Assembly: GCF_003315135.1 (NCBI RefSeq)
Contig: NZ_QNRK01000040.1
Location: forward strand, 1 to 64,000
From: Roseiarcus fermentans
GTDB lineage: Bacteria > Pseudomonadota > Alphaproteobacteria > Rhizobiales > Beijerinckiaceae
Reading direction: 5' to 3'
DNA length: 64,000 nt
The first letter of the stretch is position 1. The number at the start of each line of letters is the position of its first letter. Shown piece after piece: positions 34,962-44,210 of the stretch. The notes beneath the pieces were generated by a model. That model was not told the origin of the DNA, searched no databases, and saw only the letters and a list, made by a program, of their open reading frames with translations. Position numbers and translations under genes: made by a program.

Positions 34962-35300
34962 ATGGGCCCCCCTGATGACGCCCCCCTCCGCATCGCGACC
35001 TTGTGCACGGCGGCCTTTTCGGCGGTGCTGGGCGCGATGGCGCCCTGCGACGCGGGCGTGGGCCGGACACCCGGCGGTTGCGTCGCCGTCGTCAACGCCG
35101 CCGCCCTGAAGGCGATGGGACAGACTGGCCCGCTCGGGCAAATGCAGATCTGGGGCGATCCCGTCGTGTTTGGGCCGAATCTCGTTCGTGTGAACGTCGA
35201 CGTTTTCGGCGGCGGAGAGTACGACGTCGATGTCGTCATCGGCGCTGGCTGCAACGTGCTTTCGGTGACCACGCGGTTGGCGTCGAACGGTCCGCCATGA
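34962..35300 (+). CDS. Small secreted protein, unknown
   Basis: 112 residues. The N-terminus (residues ~10-30, LRIATLCTAAFSAVLGAMAPC) resembles a signal peptide. The rest is Gly/Val-rich ('MQIWGDPVVFGPNLVRVNVDVFGGGEYDVDVVIGAGC') and could form a small beta domain. It follows the two His-rich proteins on the same strand after 85 bases. The exact start is uncertain. No family recognised. Confidence 0.5.
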   Translation: MGPPDDAPLRIATLCTAAFSAVLGAMAPCDAGVGRTPGGCVAVVNAAALKAMGQTGPLGQMQIWGDPVVFGPNLVRVNVDVFGGGEYDVDVVIGAGCNVLSVTTRLASNGPP

Positions 35301-35372
35301 CATCGACAGTCCCAATCACGACCCTCCCCAACCGCGACCCTCGCCCTCACAGTCCAGGCCGCGCTCGGGTGG

Positions 35373-36530
35373 CTATTCCGCCGCGGCCCCCACCGTGTCC
35401 GCCATCGTCGCCCCGCGCCGCCCGATCGGCTTGTCCGCTCCGACCGTCGAATCGAGCGCGGTCTGATGCTCGATCTCGGCGTTGAGCTGGGCGCCGAGCA
35501 GAACGACGACCATCGAGATCCACATCCACACCATCATGCCGATCGCCGCGCCGAGCGAGCCGTAGGTCACGTCGTAGGCGGCGAAATTGGCGATGTACCA
35601 GGAGAACAGGACCGAGGCGACGAGCCAGGCGACCGCCGCCGCGACGCTGCCGACGCTGAGCCACTGCCAGCGCGGCTCGCGCCGGCTGGGGGCGAAGCGG
35701 TAGAGGATTCCCAGGCCGAGGACGATCAGGACGAGGATCGCCGGCCAGCGCAGGATTCGGATGAGCGCGTCCGACGCCGCGCTCAGCCCCAGGAAGGCGA
35801 GCGCGATCGGCGTCGCCACCACGACCGCGATCGCCACCGCCAGCGAAACCATGGCGCCGAGCGTGAAGATGAACGACAGAATGTTCAGCCGGACGAATCC
35901 GCGCTTTTCGATCTCGCCGTAGACGACGTTGAGCGCGTCGATGATCGCCTTCATGCCCGAGTTGGCGCTCCACAGGGCGACAGCGAGTCCGACGGCGAAG
36001 CCGACGCTCAGGCCCGAGCCGCTTTTCGCGGTCAGGCGCTGAAGCGTCTCGTGAACGATCTGGAGCGCGCCCTCCGGCAGGATGCCGCCGACGAGCGAGA
36101 GGTGGGAATCGATGGTCGAGGGATCGGCGACCAAGCCGTAGAGCGAAACGAACGCCGTCAGCGCCGGAAACAGCGCGAGCAGGCAATAATAGACCACGCC
36201 CGCGGCGACCGTCAGCAGGCGCCCCGCGTTCATCTGTATGTAGACGCGCCAGAGAATGTCCTTCCAGCCGCGCCACGGAATGTTCCACGGCGCCGCCGCC
36301 GCCCGACCCCGTGGGCCGTCCGCGCCCGTGCCCGCACCTTCGGCCGCCGGTCCCGGCCCTTGGCGCGGCGGCGCGGGCTCGCTCGCGCCCGCGCCGCGCA
36401 CAACCCGCTCCCGGCCGGCGACGGCGCGCGCCGCCGCCAAGGCCAACAGCGCCGCGTAGGCGACCAGCGGCCAAAACGCGCCTCTTCGCTCCGACACGGG
36501 CGCGGCCTCAGGGGCCGGCGCGCTGGTCAT
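35373..36530 (-). CDS. YihY/BrkB family inner-membrane protein
   Basis: 385 residues. A Pro/Ala-rich N-terminal ~80 residues containing one hydrophobic segment precede the BrkB domain: 'WKDILWRVYIQMNAGRLLTVAAGVVYYCLLALFPALTAFVSLYGLVADP', then 'SANSGMKAIIDALNVVYGEIEKRGFVRLN' and 'YDVTYGSLGAAIGMMVWMWISMVVVLLGAQLNAEIE'. About six core TM helices. Function in this family is unsettled. The start overlaps the stop of the DUF3618 gene by 23 bases, implying coupling or a slightly later true start. Confidence 0.87.
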   Translation of the reverse strand: MTSAPAPEAAPVSERRGAFWPLVAYAALLALAAARAVAGRERVVRGAGASEPAPPRQGPGPAAEGAGTGADGPRGRAAAAPWNIPWRGWKDILWRVYIQMNAGRLLTVAAGVVYYCLLALFPALTAFVSLYGLVADPSTIDSHLSLVGGILPEGALQIVHETLQRLTAKSGSGLSVGFAVGLAVALWSANSGMKAIIDALNVVYGEIEKRGFVRLNILSFIFTLGAMVSLAVAIAVVVATPIALAFLGLSAASDALIRILRWPAILVLIVLGLGILYRFAPSRREPRWQWLSVGSVAAAVAWLVASVLFSWYIANFAAYDVTYGSLGAAIGMMVWMWISMVVVLLGAQLNAEIEHQTALDSTVGADKPIGRRGATMADTVGAAAE

Positions 36531-37584
36531 CGCTCACGGGCTTCGGGGCAAATCCGGGGATGGGCGCCGGCCTCACGCCCTCGTGGAAGCCATCATCGAG
36601 ACGGCGCGCCGCGTCGACGACCGCGCCCGGGCTGAAACCCTCCTCGCGCGCCGCGGACTTGACCCGCTCGGCCGCCTTGCTCGCCACGTTTTTCGCGCTC
36701 CCGAGCGTTTCGCTCGCGGCCTTGCCGGCGGCGTCCTTCACCTGGTCGCTGGCGTCGCCGAGCCACTGGTTTTCCGTCTCGGTAGGGGGAAAGAGGCTCG
36801 CGATCGCGGCGCCGACGGCGACGCCGATCGCTGCCGCCAGCAGCGGCTGCTCGGCGACGAAGGAGGTCGCGGTCTCTCGACCGCGCCTCGCCGCGTCTTG
36901 CGCGACGCGCCGGGTGCGATCGGCCGTGTCGACCAGCCGGCCGCCGACGGAGGCCGCGCCGTCGCGCGCCGCTCCGGCGGCCCCGGCTGCGCTCCGGGCG
37001 ACCTGATCGAGGGCGCCGGAAGCCTGCTCTTGAAGATCATGGGTTGTCGATTGCATGGCGTTTGACGCTCCTGCTCTTTCGGTCATGGCGGGGGCGCTGC
37101 GGCGCGAGGGTCCCGACGCCGCAACGGTCGCGTTCGATACCGCGCCGCCGGCAGCGGCTACGGTTCGTCTCCTCGTGTCGGGTGCGTTGCCGACGGCGCG
37201 CGACGTCTCTGTCGCGCCCGCTCCGGGACGGCCGACGCGGCCGGCGTAACGATCGTAGCCGGCCTCCGGCGCGGGCCTGCGCAACGCGCCGGCGATCGAC
37301 CCGCCGCGCGCGCCCATCTTCTCCGACAGGTACATCACACATCCGGCGCCGATCAGAAAACTCGGGACCGGGTTCTCGCGCATGGCGTTGGAGAGGGCGC
37401 GCGCCAGCGTGTCCCCGCCGGCGCGGGAATAGATCAGCGCCTCGTCGAAGATCTGCCCGGGCGTCAGCCGGTCGGCGAGCTCGTCGAGGTTTCCGGCGAG
37501 ACGGCGGCGGGTCAGCTCGGCCTCCGCCTCGTACGCCGCGGCGGTCGACAGGCGATCAGCTCCCGCGTCCTCGGACAAGGTCAT
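36508..37584 (-). CDS. DUF3618 domain protein
   Basis: 358 residues. The N-terminus has the DUF3618 pattern ('AEAELTRRRLAGNLDELADRLTPGQIFDEAL', ~residues 20-52). A possible short TM ('VPSFLIGAGCVMYL') follows at ~73-86. The middle is Ala-rich and helical with a second hydrophobic helix ('PLLAAAIGVAVGAAIASLFPP'), then amphipathic repeats like those of LEA/apolipoprotein-type stress proteins. Likely membrane-associated. It is coupled to the holin-like gene upstream (4-base overlap). Confidence 0.78.
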   Translation of the reverse strand: MTLSEDAGADRLSTAAAYEAEAELTRRRLAGNLDELADRLTPGQIFDEALIYSRAGGDTLARALSNAMRENPVPSFLIGAGCVMYLSEKMGARGGSIAGALRRPAPEAGYDRYAGRVGRPGAGATETSRAVGNAPDTRRRTVAAAGGAVSNATVAASGPSRRSAPAMTERAGASNAMQSTTHDLQEQASGALDQVARSAAGAAGAARDGAASVGGRLVDTADRTRRVAQDAARRGRETATSFVAEQPLLAAAIGVAVGAAIASLFPPTETENQWLGDASDQVKDAAGKAASETLGSAKNVASKAAERVKSAAREEGFSPGAVVDAARRLDDGFHEGVRPAPIPGFAPKPVSDDQRAGP

Positions 37585-37976
37585 CGGGCGCGCTCCCTTG
37601 CTGTCGCGTAGTCTTCGCGCATCTGTCCGAGCGCGCGATTGGGCACGAAAGCGGACGCCTTGAGCCGGTTGACGCCGGCCATTGCCGCGAGACCGCCGGC
37701 GACCAGCGCGACCCCTGCGACGATCAGGAGGCTCCATTCGGACGGCAACCCGGCGACCGTGATCCAGCGGGCGATGTCGAACAGAAGCACGATCAGCCCG
37801 GCGAACGCAACGAAGGCGCCGATGCCGAGACAAACCCCGGCGCTGGCGACGGCTGCGAACGTTTCGCCCATCTCGGCGCGCGCGAGGCGGAACTCGGTCT
37901 GGACGAGATGACCGAGGTCGGTGGCGACCTCCGTCATCAGAGACAGGATGGGGCGAGCGCTGTCTGTGGCGGCCAT
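37581..37976 (-). CDS. Phage-holin-like (holin-X superfamily) membrane protein
   Basis: 131 residues. Two TM helices (~46-68 and ~78-100) after an amphipathic N-terminus 'LMTEVATDLGHLVQTEFRLARAEM'. This is the chromosomal 'phage holin family' often placed with DUF3618 and YqjD-like genes; it is not evidence of a prophage here. Stop overlaps the next gene start. Confidence 0.8.
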   Translation of the reverse strand: MAATDSARPILSLMTEVATDLGHLVQTEFRLARAEMGETFAAVASAGVCLGIGAFVAFAGLIVLLFDIARWITVAGLPSEWSLLIVAGVALVAGGLAAMAGVNRLKASAFVPNRALGQMREDYATARERAR

Positions 37977-37986
37977 GGCTTCGTCC

Positions 37987-38556
37987 TCAAGGCTGGAGGG
38001 GCGGGTCCATCGAGCGGGCGGCCGATCCGCGCGCGCCGGTCATCAGGAAGCGGGCGACGACGAAGCCGGCCGCGACCGATCCGCCGACGAACAGGACCGG
38101 TCGTCGACGCGCGAGCCCCATCGCCTGGTCGACCAAATCGTTGACGCTGCGGCCCGCGATCGCGTCGCTGAAGCCGTCGAGCTGGCGCGCCGCCTCGCGC
38201 GCCGTGCGCGCTGCGATCGGCGACTGGTCCTCCAATTCGTCGGCGGCGCCGTCGATCGCCCGGGCGACCCGGTGTAGCGCATCGACCCCGCGCGCCTTCT
38301 GACGTTGGCCCATCCGGCTGAGCTCGTCGCCGACGTCCTCGGCCAGTTGCGCCGCCTTGCGCTCGAGGGCCTCCGCCGCGGCTTTCGCGGTCGCGCCCAA
38401 ATTCGCGGCCGACTCCGCGTCGTCGCCCTCCGGGGACTTTCCGTACACGGGATCGGACGGGGACCGCGCCTTCTCGGGCGCGCCGATTCGAGCGTCGAAC
38501 GGGGTCTCAGTCGGGCGCCCGCCTCCGTCTCCCCCAAGTTCATAGGAATTCGCCAT
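37987..38556 (-). CDS. YqjD/ElaB-like membrane-anchored stress protein
   Basis: 189 residues. Disordered Gly/Pro-rich N-terminus, long Ala-rich helix (~55-150), then a C-terminal TM ('RRPVLFVGGSVAAGFVVARFLM'). This tail-anchored layout matches ribosome- or membrane-associated stationary-phase proteins and rhizobial nutrient-deprivation-induced proteins. First gene of the four-gene envelope cluster. Confidence 0.72.
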   Translation of the reverse strand: MANSYELGGDGGGRPTETPFDARIGAPEKARSPSDPVYGKSPEGDDAESAANLGATAKAAAEALERKAAQLAEDVGDELSRMGQRQKARGVDALHRVARAIDGAADELEDQSPIAARTAREAARQLDGFSDAIAGRSVNDLVDQAMGLARRRPVLFVGGSVAAGFVVARFLMTGARGSAARSMDPPLQP

Positions 38557-38778
38557 CTGTGTTCTCTCCGGCTCGAGAAGCGCCGGCTAAACTCGACGAA
38601 CGATCGTCTTGTTCCGGGTCCTCGCCGGAACTCGGGCGACGGGGCGGCGATGCGCCATCCTCCGGCTCGCCGCGAGGCTTGCCCGGCCGTCGGGCTTTGA
38701 TAGGGTCGCCGGCGTCCACGGAGCCTGAGGCCAGGCGTTCGCGGCCGGGCGACCGATGGGCCAAGGGGACGTAACGGA

Positions 38779-39606
38779 ATGGCGGGACGGATCAAGAAGC
38801 TGTTGGCGGCGGCGGCCGTCGCCGGATCGGTCCTCGCGGCGCCGGCGGCGCGCGCGGAAGACTGTGGCAAGGGGCCCGATGGCTTTCACGAGTGGCTGGC
38901 CGGCTTTCGGCAGATCGCGGCGCGCGACGGCGTCTCGGAGGCGAGTTTCGAGGCCGCGCTCGGCGGGGTCTCCTACGATACGTCGGTCGGCGCCCACGAC
39001 CGCGGCGTGGTCATGCTCGGCCACAATTTCGAGGCCTTCGCCGCCGCCCACGTCACACCGGGGATCGTCTCTCGCGGCAAGGCGCTGCTGGCGAAAAACG
39101 CCGCGACGCTGTCGGCGATCGAACAGCGCTTCGGCGTTCCCGGCGCGATTCTGGTCGCCATCTGGGGCCTCGAGACCAGCTTCGGCGGCGACAACGGCTC
39201 CTATCCGACCTTCGCCGCGCTCGCGACCCTCGCCTGGGACTGCCGCCGCGCCGACCGGTTCCGCGCCGAACTGATCGACGCGCTGACTCTGGTCGAGAAA
39301 GGCGTCTGGCCGAACCCGAAGTCCCTGCGCGGCGCCTGGGCGGGCGAGATCGGCCAGACCCAGCTCATGCCCTCGGCGATCATGATGTTCGCCACCACGC
39401 CCGACGGGGCCGGGACGGCGGATGTCGTGCACAATTCGGGAGACGCGCTCGCCTCGACCGCCGCCTTCCTCGCCGCCCACGGCTGGCAGCGCGGAGCGGG
39501 CTGGAACGAGGGTGAGCCGAACTTCCCGGCGATTCTGCAGTGGAACGCTTCGCCCGTCTACGCCAAGACCATCGCGCTGTTTGGCGACCGGCTCGCGGGC
39601 CGGTAG
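38779..39606 (+). CDS. Lytic murein transglycosylase (MltB-like)
   Basis: 275 residues. Signal peptide ending ARAED. SLT_2-type domain: 'FHEWLAGFRQIAARDGVSEASFEAAL', 'FGVPGAILVAIWGLETSFGGDNGSY' (catalytic Glu in WGLETSFG), 'GAWAGEIGQTQLMPS'. It cleaves peptidoglycan glycan strands in the periplasm. There is no C-terminal peptidoglycan-binding domain. Divergent from the stress cluster. Confidence 0.9.
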   Translation: MAGRIKKLLAAAAVAGSVLAAPAARAEDCGKGPDGFHEWLAGFRQIAARDGVSEASFEAALGGVSYDTSVGAHDRGVVMLGHNFEAFAAAHVTPGIVSRGKALLAKNAATLSAIEQRFGVPGAILVAIWGLETSFGGDNGSYPTFAALATLAWDCRRADRFRAELIDALTLVEKGVWPNPKSLRGAWAGEIGQTQLMPSAIMMFATTPDGAGTADVVHNSGDALASTAAFLAAHGWQRGAGWNEGEPNFPAILQWNASPVYAKTIALFGDRLAGR

Positions 39607-40015
39607 GCGCGCCGGTCGCCGTCCAACCCGTCCCCGCGCGCCCGACCGGGGGCGGTGCAGCCGCGCTCGCGCCCGCCTCGGCCGCTGCATTCGCGCAGCC
39701 CTTGTCCTGCCGACCGTCGGGAAGGCGGCGGCCGGCGTTCGCGCCCGACTTGTGCGAGAGGGTTCCCCGTCGTCGTGCTCGATCGTGGCCGGTATCCAAA
39801 TGCTCGAGGCGAGGGTCAGCGATTGGTGCGCCTGTAATCTTTCCGCGTTGACGTTTACGGCGATGCCAGAGCCCGGATAAGTTTACACAAAATCCTTTCA
39901 TTTCGTCGTCTTGACATGCGACGACCATGTCCGTTACGCACTTGTTTGACGGACAGCGTTCGATTGCTCGCCGTTGTGTTGCTCAAAGACCGATTATTGA
40001 ACGGAGCGTCGGACT
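39607..40015. other. Intergenic, nothing recognised
   Basis: About 410 bases; the AT-rich end (39880-40000) probably carries the glycosyltransferase promoter. No RNA or repeat was recognised. Confidence 0.4.
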
Positions 40016-40939
40016 TTGACCCTTTCGCCCCATGGGCGCGCCGTCCCCTCGTCCGAGGCGCCGGCCCCTTCGACGACGCCTGCGGTCTCGGTGATCGTTC
40101 CACACTATAACGACATCGAGAACCTGAAGATCTGCCTCGACCTGCTCGACCGGCAGACGTTTCCGCGCGAAACGTTCGAGATCGTCGTGGCCGACAACAA
40201 TTCGCGCTGCGGCCTCGCCGCGGTCGCGACGGTCTGCGGCGCGCGGGCGCGGGCGGTCGCGGCGCCGGTCCAGGGCGCGGGCGAAGCGCGCAATGCGGCG
40301 GTCGCGGCGTCGCGAGGCGCGGTGCTGGCGTTTATCGACTCGGACTGCCGCCCGGAGCCGGACTGGCTCGCGCGGGGCGTCGAGGCGCTCGAACAGGCCG
40401 ACGTCGTCGGCGGGCCCGTGATCGTCGAGGTCGAGGATCCGGCGCATCCGACCCCGGTCGAGGCCTTCGAACTCGCATTCAGCTTCGATACGCGCCGCTA
40501 TGTCGTCGACCACCACTATTGCGTGACCGCGAACATGTTCACCCCGCGCGAGGTGTTCGACCGGGTCGGCCCGTTCCGCGGGCGCGTGGCGGAGGACGTG
40601 GACTGGGGCTGGCGTGCGACGCGCCTCGGTTTCACCCTGGCTTACGCGCCGCAGGCCGCTATCCATCACCCGGCGCGTCGCACCTGGGACGAACTGATCC
40701 GCAAGTGGCGACGCACGACGCCGGAAATGTTCTACCTGACGACCGAACTGCCAGGGGGGCGGTTGAAATGGGCCGCGCGCACCTGGGCGCTGCTGATCTC
40801 TCCGGTGAGCGGCCTCGTCGAGGTCGCCGCCAGCGCGAAGCTGCGCTCGTTTCGCGAGCGCCTCGACGCCTACGGCGTTCTGGTGCGGCTGCGCGCGTGG
40901 CGGTTCGTCGAGAACAACCGGCTGCTGCTGACCCGATAG
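40016..40939 (+). CDS. Family 2 glycosyltransferase
   Basis: 307 residues from a TTG start. GT-A fold: 'VSVIVPHYNDIENLKICLDLLDRQTFPRETFEIVVADNNSRCG', then 'GAGEARNAAVAASRGAVLAFIDSDCRPEPDWL' (DSD is the metal/nucleotide site), later 'FDRVGPFRGRVAEDVDWGWRATRLGF' (ED and the W-type acceptor motif). C-terminal region is hydrophobic and may touch the membrane. It probably adds a sugar in exopolysaccharide or lipid glycan synthesis; the substrate is unknown. Confidence 0.87.
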   Translation: MTLSPHGRAVPSSEAPAPSTTPAVSVIVPHYNDIENLKICLDLLDRQTFPRETFEIVVADNNSRCGLAAVATVCGARARAVAAPVQGAGEARNAAVAASRGAVLAFIDSDCRPEPDWLARGVEALEQADVVGGPVIVEVEDPAHPTPVEAFELAFSFDTRRYVVDHHYCVTANMFTPREVFDRVGPFRGRVAEDVDWGWRATRLGFTLAYAPQAAIHHPARRTWDELIRKWRRTTPEMFYLTTELPGGRLKWAARTWALLISPVSGLVEVAASAKLRSFRERLDAYGVLVRLRAWRFVENNRLLLTR

Positions 40940-40973
40940 CCGCGCCCGGGCCGGACGCGGCGCCACGGGGGTT

Positions 40974-41609
40974 TCAGACCTTCGGCACGGCCATGCCGCG
41001 CTGCACCGCTTCGCGCTCGCCGACCGAGGCGAGCCAGCGGCGGACCGCCGGACAGGTCTGGTACACCGGCCCGAGAACCGGCTCGAGGAAGGTCGATCCC
41101 GCATAGGCCCAAGTGTAGCAGGCGATGTCGGCGATTCCGTAGTCGGGCCCCGCGAGATAGGGAGCCTCCGCGAGGCGGCGCTCCAGGACGCCGAGGAGCC
41201 GGGCGCATTCGTCGGTGAAACGCCCGATCGCCAGCGCCGACTTCTCCTCCGAGCGCATGGCGAAGAAGCCGAGCTGGCCGAACATCGGGCCCATGCCGCC
41301 GACCTGCCAGTTCAGCCACTCGAGCGCCCGGTAGCGGGCCGGACCCGAGGGCGCGAGAAGCTTTCCGGTCTTCTCCGCGAGATAGACGAGGATCGCCCCG
41401 CTCTCGAACACCGACAGCGGACCGCCGGGCGCGTCCGGATCGACGATCGCCGGGATCTTGTTGTTGGGCGAGATCGTCAGGTACGCCGGGTCGAACTGCT
41501 CGTTCTTGCCGATGTTGATCGGCTTGACCGTGTACGGCAGCCCGATCTCCTCGAGCATGATGGGGATTTTCCGCCCGTTCGGCGTCCCCCAAGTGTAGAG
41601 TTCGATCAT
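40974..41609 (-). CDS. Glutathione S-transferase (Ure2p/YfcG-like)
   Basis: 211 residues. Thioredoxin-like N-terminal domain 'MIELYTWGTPNGRKIPIMLEEIGLPYTV' and 'NPNNKIPAIVD'-type cis-Pro motif (SPNNKIPAIVD), 'VFESGAILVYLAEKTGKLL'. Helical C-terminal domain with 'MGPMFGQLGFF'. These match the nu-class group (YfcG, YghU), often active on disulfides with glutathione. Confidence 0.9.
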   Translation of the reverse strand: MIELYTWGTPNGRKIPIMLEEIGLPYTVKPINIGKNEQFDPAYLTISPNNKIPAIVDPDAPGGPLSVFESGAILVYLAEKTGKLLAPSGPARYRALEWLNWQVGGMGPMFGQLGFFAMRSEEKSALAIGRFTDECARLLGVLERRLAEAPYLAGPDYGIADIACYTWAYAGSTFLEPVLGPVYQTCPAVRRWLASVGEREAVQRGMAVPKV

Positions 41610-41774
41610 GCGCCTCTCCTCCGTCGCGCCGCCCGGCACGGCGGGCCGCTCCCGCAGATAGGCCTTTTGCGGAGAAACGCCAGCGCGCCCGGCAGCGGCG
41701 ATCCGGGACCCGGACCACCCCCGTAGGAACACGGCTTGGGATGCCGCGGGCGGCGCGCCGCCCGCGGGGCGTTG

Positions 41775-42341
41775 TCAGCCTGCTCCGCCGGGCGACATCC
41801 GCAGCAGGAGTCCGTCCCGTCGGACGAAGTGATGGTAGAGCGCGCCCGCGATGTGCGCGCCCGCGAGAGCGAACAGGGCGTAGGCGAGCAACTGGTGAAC
41901 GGTTTCGGCGGGACGATACACGGCCGGGTTCGAAGCGACGCCGACATTCAACTGGAAAAGGCCGTAGTCGAACGGCCGACCGTGCCAGACGCGCGCCACG
42001 ACGCCGACGATCGGGATCAGCAGCATCAGGACATAGAGCAGGTGGTGCACGGCGACCGAGGTTATTCGGCTGAACGCGCCGACCTCCGGCGGAAGGTCCG
42101 GCGCCGTGTGTGTCGCCCGCCAGAGGATTCTCGCGATCACCAATAGGAAATAGACCAAGCCGACGCACACGTGGACGTTGATCCAGAACGGCCGCGCCTC
42201 CTTCGGGATATCGTCGAACAGAAGCCCGAGGCCGCCGAGGAAGACGATCAGGGCGGCGACCGTCCAGTGGAACGCAACGGCGCCCGAGCCGTAGCGCGCA
42301 GGCGCCGCCGAGCCCTGCTTCCTTGTCGATCCTTGTTTCAT
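41775..42341 (-). CDS. Cytochrome b561
   Basis: 188 residues, four TM helices. Histidines able to bind two b-haems lie in helices: H25 (FHW), H57 (NVHV), H99/H100 (VHH), H149 and H163. It oxidises or transfers quinol electrons at the inner membrane, probably to superoxide or a periplasmic partner. I chose the ATG with GAGAGA before it; two upstream Met codons at 42353 and 42401 are alternatives. Confidence 0.87.
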   Translation of the reverse strand: MKQGSTRKQGSAAPARYGSGAVAFHWTVAALIVFLGGLGLLFDDIPKEARPFWINVHVCVGLVYFLLVIARILWRATHTAPDLPPEVGAFSRITSVAVHHLLYVLMLLIPIVGVVARVWHGRPFDYGLFQLNVGVASNPAVYRPAETVHQLLAYALFALAGAHIAGALYHHFVRRDGLLLRMSPGGAG

Positions 42342-42746
42342 TGTCTCTCTCATCGGCGAAACGACCGCGTCTCGCGGTCGCTGTGGGGGCTGCTCTCGCA
42401 AGGTGACGTACTCCTCCGGGCCGGTGTTTGTTCCGATCCATGGCGGGCCCGGCCCGCTTCCTTACCGGACCGAGTCCCGGCCGAACAGGCCGCGACGTCG
42501 CCCTGGTCGACAGGGCCCTCCGCCGCGAGGCGTCGCGCCTCGGCGCGACGGGGCCAACAGCCGCGCCGCGATGACCGAATTGCGGCGGCGCCGATACAAT
42601 CTCCCAATGCTGTGGACGGACCGGCTGGAATCGCCTCCGGAGCAGCGCAATTGCCGCCCATCCTGCTCCCATCCTGCCCAGAATTTGCCCTCGGCGGCCC
42701 GTTCGGCTATCACGCCCGGCTTTTCTCGCGCCAAAGGTCAAAACCA
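42342..42746. other. Intergenic, nothing recognised
   Basis: About 405 bases between divergent genes. No gene or RNA could be supported. Confidence 0.4.
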
Positions 42747-44210
42747 ATGTCCGCCCCGTCCCGAGCCGACCGCTGGCGCGCGAGAGGCGCGCTCGCGCGC
42801 GAGACGGGCGCGACGCTCGCGCTGGCCACGCCGCTGATCCTCGCCAATCTCGCCGTCACCCTGATGACGACGACCGACTATGTGATGCTCGGGCGCCTCT
42901 CTCCGCAGGCGCTCGCCGCCGGCGCGCTCGGCTTCAATCTCTACCAGCCGGCGTTCCTGCTCGGGATCGGCGTCGTGGCGGCGGTGTCGCCGATCGCAGC
43001 GGCGAAGCTCGGCGCGGGCGACGCGCTCGACGGCGTCAGGCGTTCGACCCACCAGGCGCTTCTCACCGCCCTCGTCATCGCGGCGGTCGCGTGGGCGTTC
43101 CTGTCCCAAACGACGGCGATCCTGACGGCGATCGGCGAGCCGCCCGAGCTCGCGCGGGAAGCCGGGCGCTACATGTGGGCGTTCCAGTGGGGGCTGGCGC
43201 CGAGCCTGATGTTCTTCGCCGGCCGTTCCGTGTTCGCGGCGTTCGAGCGGCCGCGCGAGCCGCTGCTCGCGGGCCTGGTCGCGGTCGGCTTCAATGCGCT
43301 CGCCAATTATGCGCTGATCTTCGGCAAGTTCGGCCTGCCCGCGCTCGGCATCGCCGGCTCCGGCCTCGCCACCACGCTGTCGCAGACGCTGATGCTCATC
43401 CTGCTGGTCGGGTTCTCGCTGATCGATCCGCGCATGCGCCGCCTCGCGCTGTTCTCGCCGCCGTGGCGCTTCGCCCGGGACGAGTTCGTCGCCCTGTGGC
43501 GGCTCGGCCTGCCGATCGGGGCGACCATCGCCGCCGAGGTCGGCGTGTTCGCGGCCGCGACCCTGGCGATGGGGCTGATCGGACCGGCGACGCTGGAAGC
43601 GCATACGATCGCGCTGCAGATCGCCTCCCTCGCCTTCATGGTCCCGCTCGGCCTCGGCCAGGCGGCCACCGTGCGGATCGGCCGCGCCTACGGCGCCCGC
43701 GATCGGTCCGCGATCGCCCACGCCGGCGCCGCCGCCTTCGGCCTGACGCTCGTGTTCGCGGTCCTGTCCGCCGCGACCATGATCGCCATCCCGAAGCTGC
43801 TGATCTCGGGCTTCCTCGCAGTCGACGCGCCGGCGAACGCGGCGACGGTGCGGATCGCTGTCTCGCTTCTGTGGATCGCGGCGATCTTCCAGGTGGCCGA
43901 CGCCAGCCAGGCGACGCTCGCCAACATGCTGCGCGGCTTGCACGACTCGCGCTGGCCGCTGGTGATCGCCCTCCTCGGCTACTGGGGACTCGGCGCGCCG
44001 ATCGGGGTCGCGCTCGGCTTCGCGACGCCGCTCGGCGGCGTCGGCGTGTGGATCGGTCTCGCCGCCGGCCTCGCAGCGGTGGCGCTGCTGCTCGGCGCGC
44101 GCTGGCTGCGCAAGGCGCGCGGCGGCTTCGTCGCGGACCGCCCCGATCAGGGCGCAATGAACGCCGTCATCGGCGAAGCGGGATCGGAGAGACCGGCGAT
44201 CACGTCGTAG
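42747..44210 (+). CDS. MATE family efflux transporter
   Basis: 487 residues, twelve TM helices. Internal duplication typical of MATE: 'ETGATLALATPLILANLAVTLMTTTDYVMLGRLSPQALAA' in half one and 'LWRLGLPIGATIAAEVGVFAAATLAMGLIG' in half two. NorM-like, Na+ or H+ coupled export of cationic drugs. Its last 64 bases overlap the convergent hydrolase gene. Confidence 0.92.
   Translation: MSAPSRADRWRARGALARETGATLALATPLILANLAVTLMTTTDYVMLGRLSPQALAAGALGFNLYQPAFLLGIGVVAAVSPIAAAKLGAGDALDGVRRSTHQALLTALVIAAVAWAFLSQTTAILTAIGEPPELAREAGRYMWAFQWGLAPSLMFFAGRSVFAAFERPREPLLAGLVAVGFNALANYALIFGKFGLPALGIAGSGLATTLSQTLMLILLVGFSLIDPRMRRLALFSPPWRFARDEFVALWRLGLPIGATIAAEVGVFAAATLAMGLIGPATLEAHTIALQIASLAFMVPLGLGQAATVRIGRAYGARDRSAIAHAGAAAFGLTLVFAVLSAATMIAIPKLLISGFLAVDAPANAATVRIAVSLLWIAAIFQVADASQATLANMLRGLHDSRWPLVIALLGYWGLGAPIGVALGFATPLGGVGVWIGLAAGLAAVALLLGARWLRKARGGFVADRPDQGAMNAVIGEAGSERPAITS

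Noticed and set aside
37581-37976. Holin-like gene as evidence of a prophage
   Set aside because: No other phage genes nearby; this holin-X family is a normal chromosomal gene next to DUF3618.
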